Assembly: GCF_023898865.1 (NCBI RefSeq)
Contig: NZ_JAGSOV010000057.1
Span: 62,001 to 126,000, forward strand
Source: Pseudonocardia humida
Lineage (GTDB): Bacteria > Actinomycetota > Actinomycetes > Mycobacteriales > Pseudonocardiaceae
Direction: 5' to 3'
DNA length: 64,000 nt
Numbering within the stretch: position 1 is the stretch's first letter; each line of letters opens with the position of its first letter. This document shows, piece by piece, positions 1 through 10,175 of the stretch. A model generated the notes under the pieces. It had not been told where the DNA came from and made no database searches. It saw only the letters and a list, made by a program, of their open reading frames with translations. The position numbers and the translations under genes were made by a program.

Positions 1-897
1 GACGCCGTGCGCCTGTGCGCCTCCCGCCCCGCGGGCGCCCTGCACGTGGCGGGGCGGCCGGGCGGGGTGATCCGGCTGCGCGAGGGTGCGGTGGTCAGCA
101 CGTGGACGGGCGGTACCCCGCTCGCCGTGCCGTCACCCACCCCCGGGTCGCGCCCGCAGGCGGCGACGGCGGGCCCGCTGGCCCGCCTCGCGATGACCGA
201 CGCCGTCTTCGTGATGGCCGCGGGCCGGGTCACCGCGCTGCGCACCGAGGACGACCCGGGCGCGGTGCCCGAGGGCGTCCGGATGGACCTGGACGTGCTG
301 CTGCGCGAGGTCGACCGGCGCATCCGCCGGGTCATCGGCCCGGACGGGATTCTGCCCCCCGAGGAGACGGTGGTGCGCAGGCTGGGTCGCTCGGGGTCGT
401 TCACGCTGTCCCCGACACCGCAGGAGAGCCGGCTGCTGGCGGCGCTGGACGAGCAGCGCCGCGGTGAGGCCGCGGCCGGCCCGATGGGCAGCGCGCCGCG
501 CCTGGAGCCGGTGCGCGACGGGCGCACGGTCCGCGAACTCGCCTTCGCGCTGGGCCGCGGGGTGTTCGGGGTCCTGCTGGACGTGCAGCGGCTGGCGGCG
601 ATGGGCGCGGTGGCGCTGTCCGCGGTCCCCCAGTACGAGCCGGCCCCCGCCCTGCTGGTGCGGGCCCGCCGCGACCTCGACGAGCTGTCGGTCGCGACGG
701 TGTCGGCTGCGCTGCGCAGGCGCCGCGCCGAGCTCGCCGGGCAAGGACGGATCCCCGAGCCGCCGGGGCCCTCGGCCCAGTCGGCCCCCACGCTGGTGAG
801 GCGGGTGCCGGGCGCCGATTCGGCCGACCGGCCGCGCAGGCGCGCGCCATGGCACCCACGAAGGCTGCCGGACGAGGGGAACGGGAACGGGCAGTGA
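1..897 (+). CDS. DUF4388-like regulator, 5' end cut by window
   Basis: The reading frame is open to the first base of the window, so the N-terminus lies upstream. The visible 298 residues begin inside a domain resembling DUF4388 (PatA N-terminal type), with the pattern ALHVAGRPGGVIRLREGAVV. They continue with a predicted helical region and a winged-helix-like stretch near VRELAFALGRGVFGVLLDVQ, where actinobacterial relatives read 'ADLARLLGR..VLLEVRRLAA'. In Streptomyces such proteins sit beside roadblock genes, and here the stop TGA (895-897) lies just upstream of a roadblock gene. A role as a regulator working with that roadblock partner is inferred. Not a typical MarR protein; no catalytic motif seen. 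Confidence 0.6.
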   Translation, partial: DAVRLCASRPAGALHVAGRPGGVIRLREGAVVSTWTGGTPLAVPSPTPGSRPQAATAGPLARLAMTDAVFVMAAGRVTALRTEDDPGAVPEGVRMDLDVLLREVDRRIRRVIGPDGILPPEETVVRRLGRSGSFTLSPTPQESRLLAALDEQRRGEAAAGPMGSAPRLEPVRDGRTVRELAFALGRGVFGVLLDVQRLAAMGAVALSAVPQYEPAPALLVRARRDLDELSVATVSAALRRRRAELAGQGRIPEPPGPSAQSAPTLVRRVPGADSADRPRRRAPWHPRRLPDEGNGNGQ

Positions 898-935
898 GCG
901 GATCGGTGGCACGGGTGGGCGCGAGGAGCATGGTG

Positions 936-1313
936 ATGGACACGGAGTCGTTGTGTGCCGAGCTGCGGGAGCTGCTCTCGGAGGTCATCGGGGTCTCCGG
1001 GGCGTTGATAGCCACCGGTGACGGCATGCTCATCGCCGCGGAGTGCGAGGACAGCCTGCACGCCGAGTCGATCGCCGCGCTCGCCGCGGCGACCTCCGGC
1101 GTGGGCGCCCAGTTCGCCTACCTCATGCGACTGGGCGAGCTGGGCGGCACGGTCGTGCAGGGCAACAAGGGCTGCGTCGCGGTGCACCCCATCGGCGAGA
1201 ACGCGATCCTGGTGCTCTACGGCAACGACGGCCCGAACGTCGCGCGCCTGCACCTGGCGGTGCGCCAGGCGCTACCGCGCGTCGAGGCGGCCCTGATGGC
1301 CTACCAGCGGTGA
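936..1313 (+). CDS. Roadblock/LC7 domain protein
   Basis: A 125-residue protein that is essentially one roadblock/LC7 fold (robl-type profilin-like domain). It begins DTESLCAELRELLSEV and contains GALIATGDGMLIAAE and the C-terminal helix ARLHLAVRQALPRVEAAL. Family members (MglB, CvnB) bind small Ras-like GTPases and act as GAPs or scaffolds in the cytoplasm. I chose ATG 936 because GAGGAG (923-928) lies 7 nt before it; GTG 894, which overlaps the upstream stop, is the alternative and would add 14 residues. No GTPase gene is visible in this window, so the partner must be elsewhere. Probably co-transcribed with the DUF4388-like gene. Confidence 0.85.
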   Translation: MDTESLCAELRELLSEVIGVSGALIATGDGMLIAAECEDSLHAESIAALAAATSGVGAQFAYLMRLGELGGTVVQGNKGCVAVHPIGENAILVLYGNDGPNVARLHLAVRQALPRVEAALMAYQR

Positions 1314-1323
1314 CGATCCACCT

Positions 1324-1343
1324 CCGCTGAGCATGATCAGCGG
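1324..1343 (+). terminator. Short hairpin after roadblock gene
   Basis: CCGCTGA (1324-1330) and TCAGCGG (1337-1343) form a perfect 7-bp stem with a 6-nt loop 11 nt after the roadblock stop. No T-tract follows, as is common in actinobacterial terminators. Confidence 0.4.
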
Positions 1344-1347
1344 GGTT

Positions 1348-1600
1348 CGAGAGCGGGTCTCCTGCCGCTGGGCGGGACGAGACCCGCTCTCGCCCCCCAT
1401 CCTCTGGGACGAGGGCCACTTCCGCTCCAGCGCCCGGCCCTTCCGGCGCTCCGCATGAGCGAACGGCGCACTTGCCCAACGACGCTGGGCCGCCGCGCCA
1501 CTCGCCCGCGGTGGGACGAGAGTCGCGTTCGCTCCACCCCGGTGCGACGCGGCGCGGTCGCCCCACCTCGCTGAGGGAGAGCGCCGTTCGCTCGACGCGG
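1348..1600. repeat. Intergenic repeat cluster 1 (about 29-bp units)
   Basis: The gap 1314-1648 has no gene. It starts with a perfect 14-bp inverted repeat, 1348-1361 against 1379-1392 (core GAGACCCGCTCTCG). Degenerate units built on GGGACGAG..CGCTCCA follow near 1405-1431, 1509-1537 and 1570-1600. The unit at 1509-1537 is the reverse complement of 23766-23794 with one mismatch in 29 positions, so the same dispersed family occurs 22 kb away. The function is unknown to me. The units are too degenerate and lack unique spacers, so this is not CRISPR. Confidence 0.7.
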
Positions 1601-1648
1601 ACCCGGCCGAACCCAACGCCGACTCGTCCGAACCGCTCGATGCGAGGC

Positions 1649-2446
1649 TCAGGGCATGGGGGCCGGGGAGGGCAGCGACATCAGCTCCTCGCGCATCGCC
1701 GCGGTGTCGGGGTGGCTGTTGCCCAGTTGGCGCTCGCTCTCCTGGACGGCCTGCACCAGGGCGTCGCGCGCTTCGTCCACGCGCCCTGCGGCGGCGTGCA
1801 GGCTGCCGGCGCACGAGCACAGGGCGGTGGTCACCGCGTGGTGGGTGCCGTGGGCGGCGACGGCTTCGCGGAGGGCGGGCAGCACGATGCTCTCGGCGCC
1901 GCGCATGTCGCCGCTGTCGGCACGGGTGAGGCCGAGGCCCAGCCGGGAGAGCAGGGTGTGGGGGTGGGTGGGGCCGAGCACGGCGGTGCGTTGGGCGGTG
2001 ACGCGCATCGACACCCGTAGCGCCTCGGGCAGGCGGCCGCCGAGGCGGTAGGCGGTGGCCAGGGCCTCGCGGGCGGTGAGGGTGCGCGGGTGGTCGTCGC
2101 CGAACTCGCTCTCGCGGGCGGCGACGTTCGCCTCCAGCAGGGCGATGCCCTCGGTCAGCCGGCCCGCGGCGACCAGCGCGGTGGCGGCGTTGCCCTCCAC
2201 GACGAGCGTGTCGGGGTGGCGGGGGCCGAGGATGGACCGGCAGTCGGCGAGCAGCGGTTCGAGCACCGAGGCCGCGTCGGCGGCCCGCCCGGCGCCGAAC
2301 TGGGCGACGGCGGTGTCGTTGTGGGTGGACAGCGGGTCGCGGCTGTCGGAGTTGTCGGCGCCCCGGCGGAAGGCCGCGCTCTGCGCCAGGAAGGGGGAGC
2401 CGGCGAAGCGGCCGCCGCCGGTCCTGAACTCGTCCCCGCGGGCCAT
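1649..2446 (-). CDS. Tetratricopeptide repeat protein
   Basis: A 265-residue protein built almost wholly of TPR_10/TPR_12-type repeats. Each repeat carries the hallmark HPDTL-like turn: GPRHPDTLVVEGN, GDDHPRTLTAREALA, GPTHPHTLLSRLGL and NSHPDTAAMREELM. TPRs of this kind form helical superhelices that bind partner proteins and are often found at the C-terminus of NB-ARC/AfsR-type ATPases. Here they stand alone after about 45 unstructured residues. The ATG at 2446 has AGAGGA upstream on the minus strand. It lies 51 nt downstream of the GPP34 gene on the same strand, so the two may share a transcript. No signal peptide or membrane segment; the partner is unknown. Confidence 0.75.
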   Translation of the reverse strand: MARGDEFRTGGGRFAGSPFLAQSAAFRRGADNSDSRDPLSTHNDTAVAQFGAGRAADAASVLEPLLADCRSILGPRHPDTLVVEGNAATALVAAGRLTEGIALLEANVAARESEFGDDHPRTLTAREALATAYRLGGRLPEALRVSMRVTAQRTAVLGPTHPHTLLSRLGLGLTRADSGDMRGAESIVLPALREAVAAHGTHHAVTTALCSCAGSLHAAAGRVDEARDALVQAVQESERQLGNSHPDTAAMREELMSLPSPAPMP

Positions 2447-2497
2447 GTCACACGTCCTCTGCCAGTAGGTGGAGCCGGCGCGCCGGCGCGCGCCCGC

Positions 2498-3130
2498 TCA
2501 TCGGCGGATCGTCAGCGAGATCGCCGCGACGGTCGCCGCGACGCCTGCCACCAGCCGCTCCAGCGACGGCGGCAGGTTCTCCGCCAGCTCGGTGAACAGC
2601 TCGCGCTCGATGTCGAACTCGAAGGTCCGCTCCACGCCCAGTGCTCCGACGATCGCCGCGGTGACCGCCCCGGGAAGATCGAACTCCGTGGGGTGGCGCA
2701 GCATGTGCTCGAGCCGCAACCGAGGGCCGCTGGCCCGGAGCAGGTCCTGGGCCGGGAACCGCTCGGGACCCCGGCGCAGCATCGCCCGGTGCTTCTCGGC
2801 GCGGATCACGCCGTCGTCCAGGAGGCGCTTCACGACCAGGTCGAAGACTATCCCGCCGATGGACTCGGACCACACGCGCACGGTGTGTGCAGATTTCTGC
2901 CTGGCCACCGCGTCGAGCACGTAGAGATCGAGTTCTTCGTCACGCCCACCGGTGCGGTCGGTGACCACCACGCGATCGTCGACGATGTCGAGGTGGCCGG
3001 AGAGGACCAGGTCGGCGAGCTGAGCGGCGACCAGCCCGCAGTCGAGGAGCTCGCGGCTGATGGTCAGCTTCCCGGTGAACGGGTCGTGGACGATCAAGAA
3101 GAAGTTCTCGGCGAGGTGGCTGCGGCTCAT
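2498..3130 (-). CDS. GPP34 (GOLPH3/Vps74-like) family protein
   Basis: A 210-residue protein matching the GPP34 family. It opens LAENFFLIVHDPFTGK, has the LxxGLxxAxLADLVLSGHLDIVDDRVVV pattern, and ends in a hydrophobic helix (VAGVAATVAAISLTI). The eukaryotic relatives GOLPH3/Vps74 bind PI4P and retain glycosyltransferases in the Golgi. Actinobacterial homologues are common, cytoplasmic or membrane-peripheral, and of unknown function. The length is close to the usual 210-230 for the bacterial branch. The upstream region is shared divergently with the APC permease. Family assignment is solid; binding of an acidic lipid such as phosphatidylinositol is only inference. Confidence 0.85.
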   Translation of the reverse strand: MSRSHLAENFFLIVHDPFTGKLTISRELLDCGLVAAQLADLVLSGHLDIVDDRVVVTDRTGGRDEELDLYVLDAVARQKSAHTVRVWSESIGGIVFDLVVKRLLDDGVIRAEKHRAMLRRGPERFPAQDLLRASGPRLRLEHMLRHPTEFDLPGAVTAAIVGALGVERTFEFDIERELFTELAENLPPSLERLVAGVAATVAAISLTIRR

Positions 3131-3364
3131 GGTTGTGCGGTCCTCGGCAGTCTCGAGTCGGAGTGACGTTCGGTGACGGCGAACCGGAAACGGTCACCTA
3201 TCGTCACGATGTTGACAGTACGCGGCCGAGCCGTTTCGCGTTGTTGATCGTGAACGTGTGCGGTGGCCCACGTTGGGCATCCGAACCCCCTTCTCCACAA
3301 CCCGACGCACGGGGACTACCGTCTCGAACTCGCCCCCGATCGGATTGTGACAAGGAGCGCACGA

Positions 3365-4867
3365 ATGGCCTACTCTTCCGGTCATCAGATTGTTTCGCAA
3401 CTACGTCGTCGACGTCTGGGTGTGATCCATCTGGTGTTCTTCACGGTCGCCGCGTCGGCGCCGTTGACCGTCCTCGGCGGCGGTGTGACGACGGCCTTCG
3501 CGGTGACCGGGGTGCCGGGCGTACCGCTGGCGTTCCTGATCCTCGCGCTCTCCCTGGCCATCTTCGCCGCGGGGTACGCGGCGATGAGCCGGTTCGTGGC
3601 CAACGCTGGAGCGTTTTACTCCTACCTGGCGCAGGGACTGGGCCGAGTGGCCGGGGTTGCCGGCGCCTTTGTGGCCCTTGTCGCGTACAACGCGATCCAG
3701 ATCGGACTGTACGGGCTGTTCGGCGCGACGATGGCCGACTTCGCCTCGACCACCTTCGGGCTGAACCTGGAGTGGTGGCTCTGGGCCCTGGTCGCGCTCG
3801 CTCTGGTGGGAGCGCTGGGCGTGCTGCGGGTCGACCTGAACGCCACCATCCTCGCGGTGCTGCTCGTGCTGGAGTGCGTGGCCGTGGTCCTGTACGACCT
3901 GGGCGCACTCGGCGACCCGGCGGACGGCACCGTCTCGTTCGCCGGCTTCCAGCCCGACCAGCTGTTCATCCCCGGCGTGGGTGCGGTCTTCGCCTTCGGC
4001 GTCGCCTGCTTCATCGGCTTCGAGTCCAGCGCCATCTACAGCGAGGAGTGCAAGGACCCGCAGCGCACCGTCGGGCGCGCCACGTTCGTCGCGGTGATCT
4101 TCACCGGCCTGTTCTACGCCTTCTCGGCCTGGGCCATGACAGTGAACGTCGGTCCGGCGAACCTGCAGGCCGCGGCGGCCGAGAACGGCCCGGGGCTGGT
4201 CTTCGGCGCGCTGGGCACGCACTACGCGCCGATCATGTCCGACGTCGCCGGCGTCCTGTTCCTCACCAGCGTCTTCGCCGCCCTGCTGAGCTTCCACAAC
4301 GGCGTCGCGCGCTACTTCTTCGCGCTGGGTCGCGAGCGCGTCCTGCCCGACGTCCTGGACACGGTCGGCACGCGCTCCGGCGGCCCGGTGGCCGGCTCGC
4401 TGCTGCAGACGGCCATCGCGGTCGTGGTGCTGGCGATCTTCGTCGTCAGCGGCACCGACCCGGTGCTGGAGCTGTTCACCTGGTTCAGCGGAGTGGCCGC
4501 GCTGGGCGTGGTGCTGCTCATGGCCGGCACGTCGGCCGCGGTGGTGGGCTTCTTCCGCCGCCATCCCAACGCCCCGGCCTCGGTGTGGCAGCGGCTCATC
4601 GCGCCGGTCGTGGCCTGCGTGCTGCTGAGCGCCATCGTGATCATCCTGGTGGCCAACTTCGACGCGCTGCTGGGCACCGACCCGACCTCGCCGCTGCGCT
4701 GGATCCTGCCGGCACTGGTACTGGTGGCGGCGGCCGGTGGCGCCGTCTGGGCGTTGGTGCTGCGCTCTTCGCGGCCCGCGGTGTACGCCGGAATCGGGCA
4801 TGTGGCGCTGGCCCCGGTGGAGGAGGAGCCGCGGCTCGATCTTCCTACCGTGAGCCGCCGACGGTAA
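3365..4867 (+). CDS. APC-superfamily amino acid/polyamine permease
   Basis: A 500-residue integral membrane protein with about 12 hydrophobic segments. The first (residues about 19-40) carries the APC signature region around ASAPLTVLGGGVTTAF. A consensus loop FGVACFIGFESSAIYSEE (TM6 substrate-binding region) and a charged C-terminal tail follow. It should import amino acids or polyamines by cation symport or exchange; the substrate cannot be told. ATG 3365 is preceded by AAGGAG (3351-3356), which decides the start against longer upstream options. The 234-nt leader contains GGTGAC...GTCACC inverted half-sites (about 3170-3198), a possible operator shared with the divergent GPP34 gene. Confidence 0.88.
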   Translation: MAYSSGHQIVSQLRRRRLGVIHLVFFTVAASAPLTVLGGGVTTAFAVTGVPGVPLAFLILALSLAIFAAGYAAMSRFVANAGAFYSYLAQGLGRVAGVAGAFVALVAYNAIQIGLYGLFGATMADFASTTFGLNLEWWLWALVALALVGALGVLRVDLNATILAVLLVLECVAVVLYDLGALGDPADGTVSFAGFQPDQLFIPGVGAVFAFGVACFIGFESSAIYSEECKDPQRTVGRATFVAVIFTGLFYAFSAWAMTVNVGPANLQAAAAENGPGLVFGALGTHYAPIMSDVAGVLFLTSVFAALLSFHNGVARYFFALGRERVLPDVLDTVGTRSGGPVAGSLLQTAIAVVVLAIFVVSGTDPVLELFTWFSGVAALGVVLLMAGTSAAVVGFFRRHPNAPASVWQRLIAPVVACVLLSAIVIILVANFDALLGTDPTSPLRWILPALVLVAAAGGAVWALVLRSSRPAVYAGIGHVALAPVEEEPRLDLPTVSRRR

Positions 4868-5120
4868 TGGATTCGGCACCGAGCGCGACGGCGGTGCCGC
4901 AATGAACGTGCAAATGAACGTGCACACGCGCGTGCGCCGGAGCGCGCATAGGTGTTCGCAATCCATCGGAAACACCTCGGAATGACCGGCACCGCCAACC
5001 GGCGGTGTCGGCGGCCGAGTCGGGGGTCCGCGCGGACGAACGTCGGCACGCGGAGTAAAAGAATGATCACCGGCGCGGTGGGCGCCGGCGAACCGCACCA
5101 CCCCCCGGGTCGCCCCGTCC

Positions 5121-5126
5121 TAAGCT
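5121..5126 (+). promoter_or_regulatory. -10 box TAAGCT, leaderless promoter
   Basis: TAAGCT ends 7 nt before the GTG start at 5134, so transcription would start at or next to the start codon. No Shine-Dalgarno sequence precedes this gene, which fits leaderless expression. The rest of the gap 4868-5120 shows only a short direct repeat of the type AATGAACGTGCA near 4900. Confidence 0.45.
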
Positions 5127-5133
5127 GATCGCC

Positions 5134-5739
5134 GTGGGCGGGGCACCGGTGTGGGTGGTGGCGGGCGCGCCGGGCGCCGGCAAATCGACTGTGGCGGCGC
5201 GACTGCTGGCCGCGCTGCGCCCGACCCCGGCGCTCCTGGACAAGGACACCCTCTACGGGGCTTTCGTGGCCGCCACGCTCGCCGCGGCCGGGCGGCCGCC
5301 CGGCGAGCGCGAGGGCGACTGGTACGACGAGCACGTCAAGGCCCACGAGTACGCCGGGATGACCGCGGTGGCCCGGGAGGTCCGCGGGCACGGCTGCCCG
5401 GTGCTGCTGTGCGGGCCGTTCACCGGGCAGATCCGCGATCCCGCGCGCTGGTGGGCCTGGGTGGACGAGCTCGGCGGCGCGCCGGTGCGGCTGGTCTGGG
5501 TCCGGTCGGACGCCGACACGCTGCGCGAGCGGCTGCGTCGGCGCGGCTCGCCCCGCGACACCGGCAAGCTGGCGGCCTTCGCGGAGTTCGTGGCCCGGAT
5601 GCGCCCCGACGAGCCACCGCCGGTGCCGCACCTGGAGGTCGACAACCGGCTGTCGGCCCCCGACCTCGACGCGCGGGTCCGGGCCGTGCTGGTCGAGCGG
5701 GGATCAGCTCTCGGAGGCTGCGGACCGCGCGGAGGGTAG
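5134..5739 (+). CDS. P-loop ATP-binding kinase-like protein
   Basis: A 201-residue protein with Walker A GAPGAGKST at residues about 11-19, LLDKDTLYGAF after strand 2, and RERLRRRGSPRDTGK, which resembles the arginine-rich lid of small-molecule kinases (gluconokinase/AAA_33 type). It probably phosphorylates a small molecule or nucleic-acid end in the cytoplasm; the substrate is unknown. GTG 5134 appears leaderless. The C-terminal 12 codons overlap tail-to-tail with the SpoIIE phosphatase gene on the other strand (5704-5739). The family is clear; function is not. Confidence 0.75.
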   Translation: MGGAPVWVVAGAPGAGKSTVAARLLAALRPTPALLDKDTLYGAFVAATLAAAGRPPGEREGDWYDEHVKAHEYAGMTAVAREVRGHGCPVLLCGPFTGQIRDPARWWAWVDELGGAPVRLVWVRSDADTLRERLRRRGSPRDTGKLAAFAEFVARMRPDEPPPVPHLEVDNRLSAPDLDARVRAVLVERGSALGGCGPRGG

Positions 5740-6963
5740 GTCGTCGACGCGCCCTCCGGGCGGCCCGCCGTGCCAGTCGATGCAGACCGTGGTGGCGTCG
5801 TCGCGCAGCTCGCCGCCGCTGGCCCGCAGCACCTCGTCGCCGAGCAGGTGCACGACCTCGCGGGAGTGCAGGCCCGCCGTGCGCTCGATCAGCGCGTTCA
5901 GGTCGACGCGCTCGTCGTTCTCGTACATGCCGTCGGTGATCAGCAGGATCCGGTCGCCGGGCAGCAGCGGGACGGGCTGCGGCCGGAAGGACCGGCCCGG
6001 CTCCAGGCCGAAGGGCATGTCGATGTCCAGCTCGATCTCCTCGACCCGGCCGTCGCGCAGCCGCAGCGGGAACGGGTGGCCCGCGTTGACGAAGGTTGCG
6101 GTCGCGGTGGCGCGGTCGACCCGCACGAGCTGGCCCGTGACGAACTGGCCGACCGTCGAGTGCGCGGCCAGTGCGTCGTTGGCGGTGGCGGCCTGGTCGA
6201 GCAGGTCGGCGCCGCGCCGGCGCCCGTTGCGCAGGCTGGCGACCAGGATCGTGGCCAGGGTCGCGGCGTTGACGTCGTGGCCGACCGCGTCGGTGATCGA
6301 GACGTGCAGGGTGTCGCGGTCGATGGCGTAGTCGAAGGTGTCGCCGCCGACGGCGTTGGCCGGCTCCAGCCATCCCGAGACGGTGAACTGGCCGGTCTCG
6401 CAGGTGAACGCGGTGGGCAGCAAGCGGCGCTGGATCTCCGCGGCCAGGGTGAACGGCAGCGTCCGCTGGGCCCACTCGAACAGGTCGGTGTGCCGGCGGC
6501 AGGCCACCGCCACGTAGGCCAGCGTGCGCGCGGCCGCGACGATGCCGGCGATCAGCTGCTCGTCGGGCGCGTCGGCCAGCTCCAGCTCCAGCACGCCGAT
6601 CGCGTCGCCGCGGTCGGTCACCGGGACCATCACCATCGACCCGCCACCGGGCGCCGCGACGACCTCGACGCGCTGGTCGCGCAGGACCCGCTCGTAGTCG
6701 GTGCCGGGCAGGCGCTCGGCCAGCGCGTGCCGGGCGCCCTCCTGCAGCCTGCGCGCGGCGTTCCAGTCGGTGCCGCCGAAGCGCGAGATCAACCGGCCGC
6801 TGAGGTCGGCGATCAGGAAGCACCCCGAGCGTGCCCGCAGCATCCCGGCGAGCTCGTCGACCATGACGTCGATGGCCTCCACGGGGGACACCGTGGCGAT
6901 CCGGTCGAGCAGGGCGTCCAGGTCGATCCGGTGGGCGCGTGCGGAGCTCCCGGCGAGATCCAT
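5704..6963 (-). CDS. GAF-SpoIIE (PP2C) serine phosphatase
   Basis: A 419-residue protein with an N-terminal GAF-like sensor (about residues 15-170) and a C-terminal SpoIIE/PP2C phosphatase (about 190-400). Metal-site motifs are visible: ANAVGGDTFDY, ITDAVGHDVNAA, FVNAGHPFPL, LITDGMYEND and RDDATTVCID. Such enzymes dephosphorylate anti-sigma-factor antagonists in partner-switching modules controlling stress sigma factors. There is no membrane segment, so the signal is cytoplasmic. It stands divergent from the Ser/Thr kinase gene across about 120 nt. No antagonist (STAS) gene is adjacent; the partner is unknown. Confidence 0.9.
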   Translation of the reverse strand: MDLAGSSARAHRIDLDALLDRIATVSPVEAIDVMVDELAGMLRARSGCFLIADLSGRLISRFGGTDWNAARRLQEGARHALAERLPGTDYERVLRDQRVEVVAAPGGGSMVMVPVTDRGDAIGVLELELADAPDEQLIAGIVAAARTLAYVAVACRRHTDLFEWAQRTLPFTLAAEIQRRLLPTAFTCETGQFTVSGWLEPANAVGGDTFDYAIDRDTLHVSITDAVGHDVNAATLATILVASLRNGRRRGADLLDQAATANDALAAHSTVGQFVTGQLVRVDRATATATFVNAGHPFPLRLRDGRVEEIELDIDMPFGLEPGRSFRPQPVPLLPGDRILLITDGMYENDERVDLNALIERTAGLHSREVVHLLGDEVLRASGGELRDDATTVCIDWHGGPPGGRVDDLPSARSAASES

Positions 6964-7085
6964 GCGTGCACCCTGTCACGTCGGGGCGGGCCGTGTGACC
7001 TCGATAGGGTGTCCCCGGATCGGGTGCGCCGCCGCCGGCTCCCGTCGGGGGAACGGCCGGGGCCGGTCGCGGGGAGGGGGCCGAG

Positions 7086-8527
7086 GTGTCCGGGACGTCG
7101 ATCCCGCTGACCGGGGACTTCGGCGACTACCGCATCGACGCCCGGATCGGCCGCGGCGGCATGGGCGTGGTGTATCGGGCCTGGCAGCGCAGGCTGGACC
7201 GCCCCGTCGCGCTCAAGGTGCTGCCCGCCGAGCTGGCCGACGACCCCCTCTACCGCAGCCGCTTCGGCCGGGAGGCCGCGGCGCTGGTGCGGCTGGACTC
7301 GCCGCACGTCATCCAGATCTACGACCACGGCGAGCACGACGGCAACCTGTACCTGGCGATGCAGCTGATCCAGGGCCCCGACCTGGGCGCCCTGCTCGCC
7401 GACGGGCCGTTGGCCCCCCGTCGTGCGCTGCGCATCACCGCCCAGGTGGCCTCGGCGCTGGCCGACGCGCACTCGGTCGGCGTCGTGCACCGCGACGTCA
7501 AGCCCAGCAACGTGCTGATCCGCCCGGCCGCGACCGCCGAGGACGAGGACTTCGTCTACCTCGCCGACTTCGGCATCGCGCGCCGCACCGCCGACGCGGC
7601 CGAGCCCACCGCGGGCGTGGAGACCGTCGGCGTCGTGGGCACCCTGGCCTACCTGGCGCCCGAGCGGCTCGACGGCGAGCCCGCACGTCCCGCGTCCGAC
7701 GTCTACTCCCTGGGCTGCCTGCTCTGGGCCCTGCTGACCGGCGCCCCGCCCTACCAGGGCAGCCAACCGCAGGTGATCATGGGCCACGCGCAGGGCGCGG
7801 TGCCCCAGCTGGAGGCCCCCGACCAGCGCACCCGGATGCTGAACGCGCTGCTGGCGGGGATGCTGGCCAAACGACCGGGCGAGCGGCCCTCGCTCGGCGC
7901 GGTGCGCCAGCAGGTCCGCGACATCCTCGACACCCCCGGCGACGACCGCAGCCCCACCCGCAGGCCCGCGCCCACCCTGCCCGACGGCGGGCCGGTCCGC
8001 GCCCGCCGGCGCTCCTGGCGGCTGCCGCTCGCCGTCGCGGCCGCGCTGGCCGTCGTCGTGACCGTGGTCGTCGTGGTGGTCAACCTGGTCCTGCCCACGC
8101 CCGACGAGCGGCTGGACGCCAGCGAGCCGGTCGGCGCCACGTGCCGGCCGACCACCCCGTCGGCCGCCGCGTCGGACGCGGGGGTGCAGGCCCAGCGGGT
8201 GTGCGCGACCACCGACGACGTGGGCGAGCTGCGGCTGTTCGCGCTGCCCGGCGGCTCCGTCGAGACCTACCTGCGCACGGGCGCGGGCCAGGAGCCCACC
8301 GCGCTGCCCGAGGGCACCTGCCCGCAGGACCTCCCCGCGCGCCAGCGCTGGTCGCGCGACGGGCGCGGCGGCACGCTGCTGTGCTACGTCCTGGGCGAGA
8401 ACACCCGCTACGCCTGGACCGTGGACGACCAGGACGTCGTCGCCGTGCTGGACGGGCGCCCGCAGGTCCCCTTCCCGCGCGACCTCGACCCGGTGGCCGA
8501 GTACTTCGCCGGTCTGCGGTACCCGAC

Positions 8528-8531
<4 letters not shown>
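7086..8531 (+). CDS. Membrane Ser/Thr protein kinase, PknH-like
   Basis: A 481-residue bitopic kinase. The kinase domain spans residues about 15-285: glycine loop IGRGGMGVVY (21-30), ATP lysine K44, catalytic HRDVKPSN with D137, metal-binding D161 in DFG, and LAPERLDG. A linker is followed by one hydrophobic segment (about 312-336) and an extracellular domain of about 145 residues with cysteines (TCRPT, RVCATT, GTCPQD, LLCYV) that could form two disulfides. Translation starts at GTG 7086 and the stop overlaps the start of the EmbR-like gene (GTGA), so the two are translationally coupled. The layout matches mycobacterial PknH-EmbR. The extracellular domain is presumably the sensor; its ligand is unknown. 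Confidence 0.92.
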
Positions 8532-9661
<1,130 letters not shown>

Positions 9662-9817
9662 ACTACTACTGCAAGTGGGCTAGTGATCTGAGCCGATCAG
9701 GGCAAGAGCGATCACGAAAGGCTCACGGTCCGATCCTCGTGCATAGCGGACCCCGCTTTCGGGGACTCACCCCTCGAACGGGCCGGTCGTCGGTCCGACA
9801 GTCGTGTGGAGGAAATT

Positions 9818-10096
9818 GTGACCGTCACTGGGATCATCACGGCGATCGTCATCGGGGCGATCATCGGTGCGCTTGGTCGCCTGGTCGTTCCGGGCCGGCA
9901 GCCCATCCCGATCTGGCTGACCATCGTCGTCGGCATCGTCGCCGCCTTCATCGGCACCTTCCTGGCCCGCGCGATCGGCATCCCGACCGCGACCAGCGGC
10001 ATCGACTGGCTCGAACTGCTGGTGCAGGTCATCGTGGCGGCCGTCGGTGTGGTGATCGCGGCCAACCTGTACGCGCGCCGCGGCGTCCGGCGCTAG
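9818..10096 (+). CDS. GlsB/YeaQ/YmgE family membrane protein
   Basis: A 92-residue protein with three hydrophobic segments, beginning VTVTGIITAIVIGAIIGALG and containing GRLVVPGRQPIPIW, the conserved loop of the transglycosylase-associated (GlsB/YeaQ/YmgE) family. Members are small inner-membrane proteins induced by general stress; their molecular role is not settled. GTG 9818 is chosen because GGAGG (9808-9812) lies 5 nt before it. The upstream gap 9662-9817 is free of genes. A strong terminator follows at once, so the gene is monocistronic. Confidence 0.85.
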   Translation: MTVTGIITAIVIGAIIGALGRLVVPGRQPIPIWLTIVVGIVAAFIGTFLARAIGIPTATSGIDWLELLVQVIVAAVGVVIAANLYARRGVRR

Positions 10097-10144
10097 ACCG
10101 GACAACGGGTGCCGCCCAGCGGCCACCCGAGCACGCACACGACA

Positions 10145-10175
10145 GGGCCCGCTCCCCGCACCGGGGAGCGGGCCC
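10145..10175 (+). terminator. Strong intrinsic-type hairpin
   Basis: A perfect 14-bp stem, GGGCCCGCTCCCCG (10145-10158) paired with 10162-10175, with a 3-nt loop, sits 48 nt after the GlsB-family stop. There is no U-tract, as usual in high-GC actinobacteria. Confidence 0.8.
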
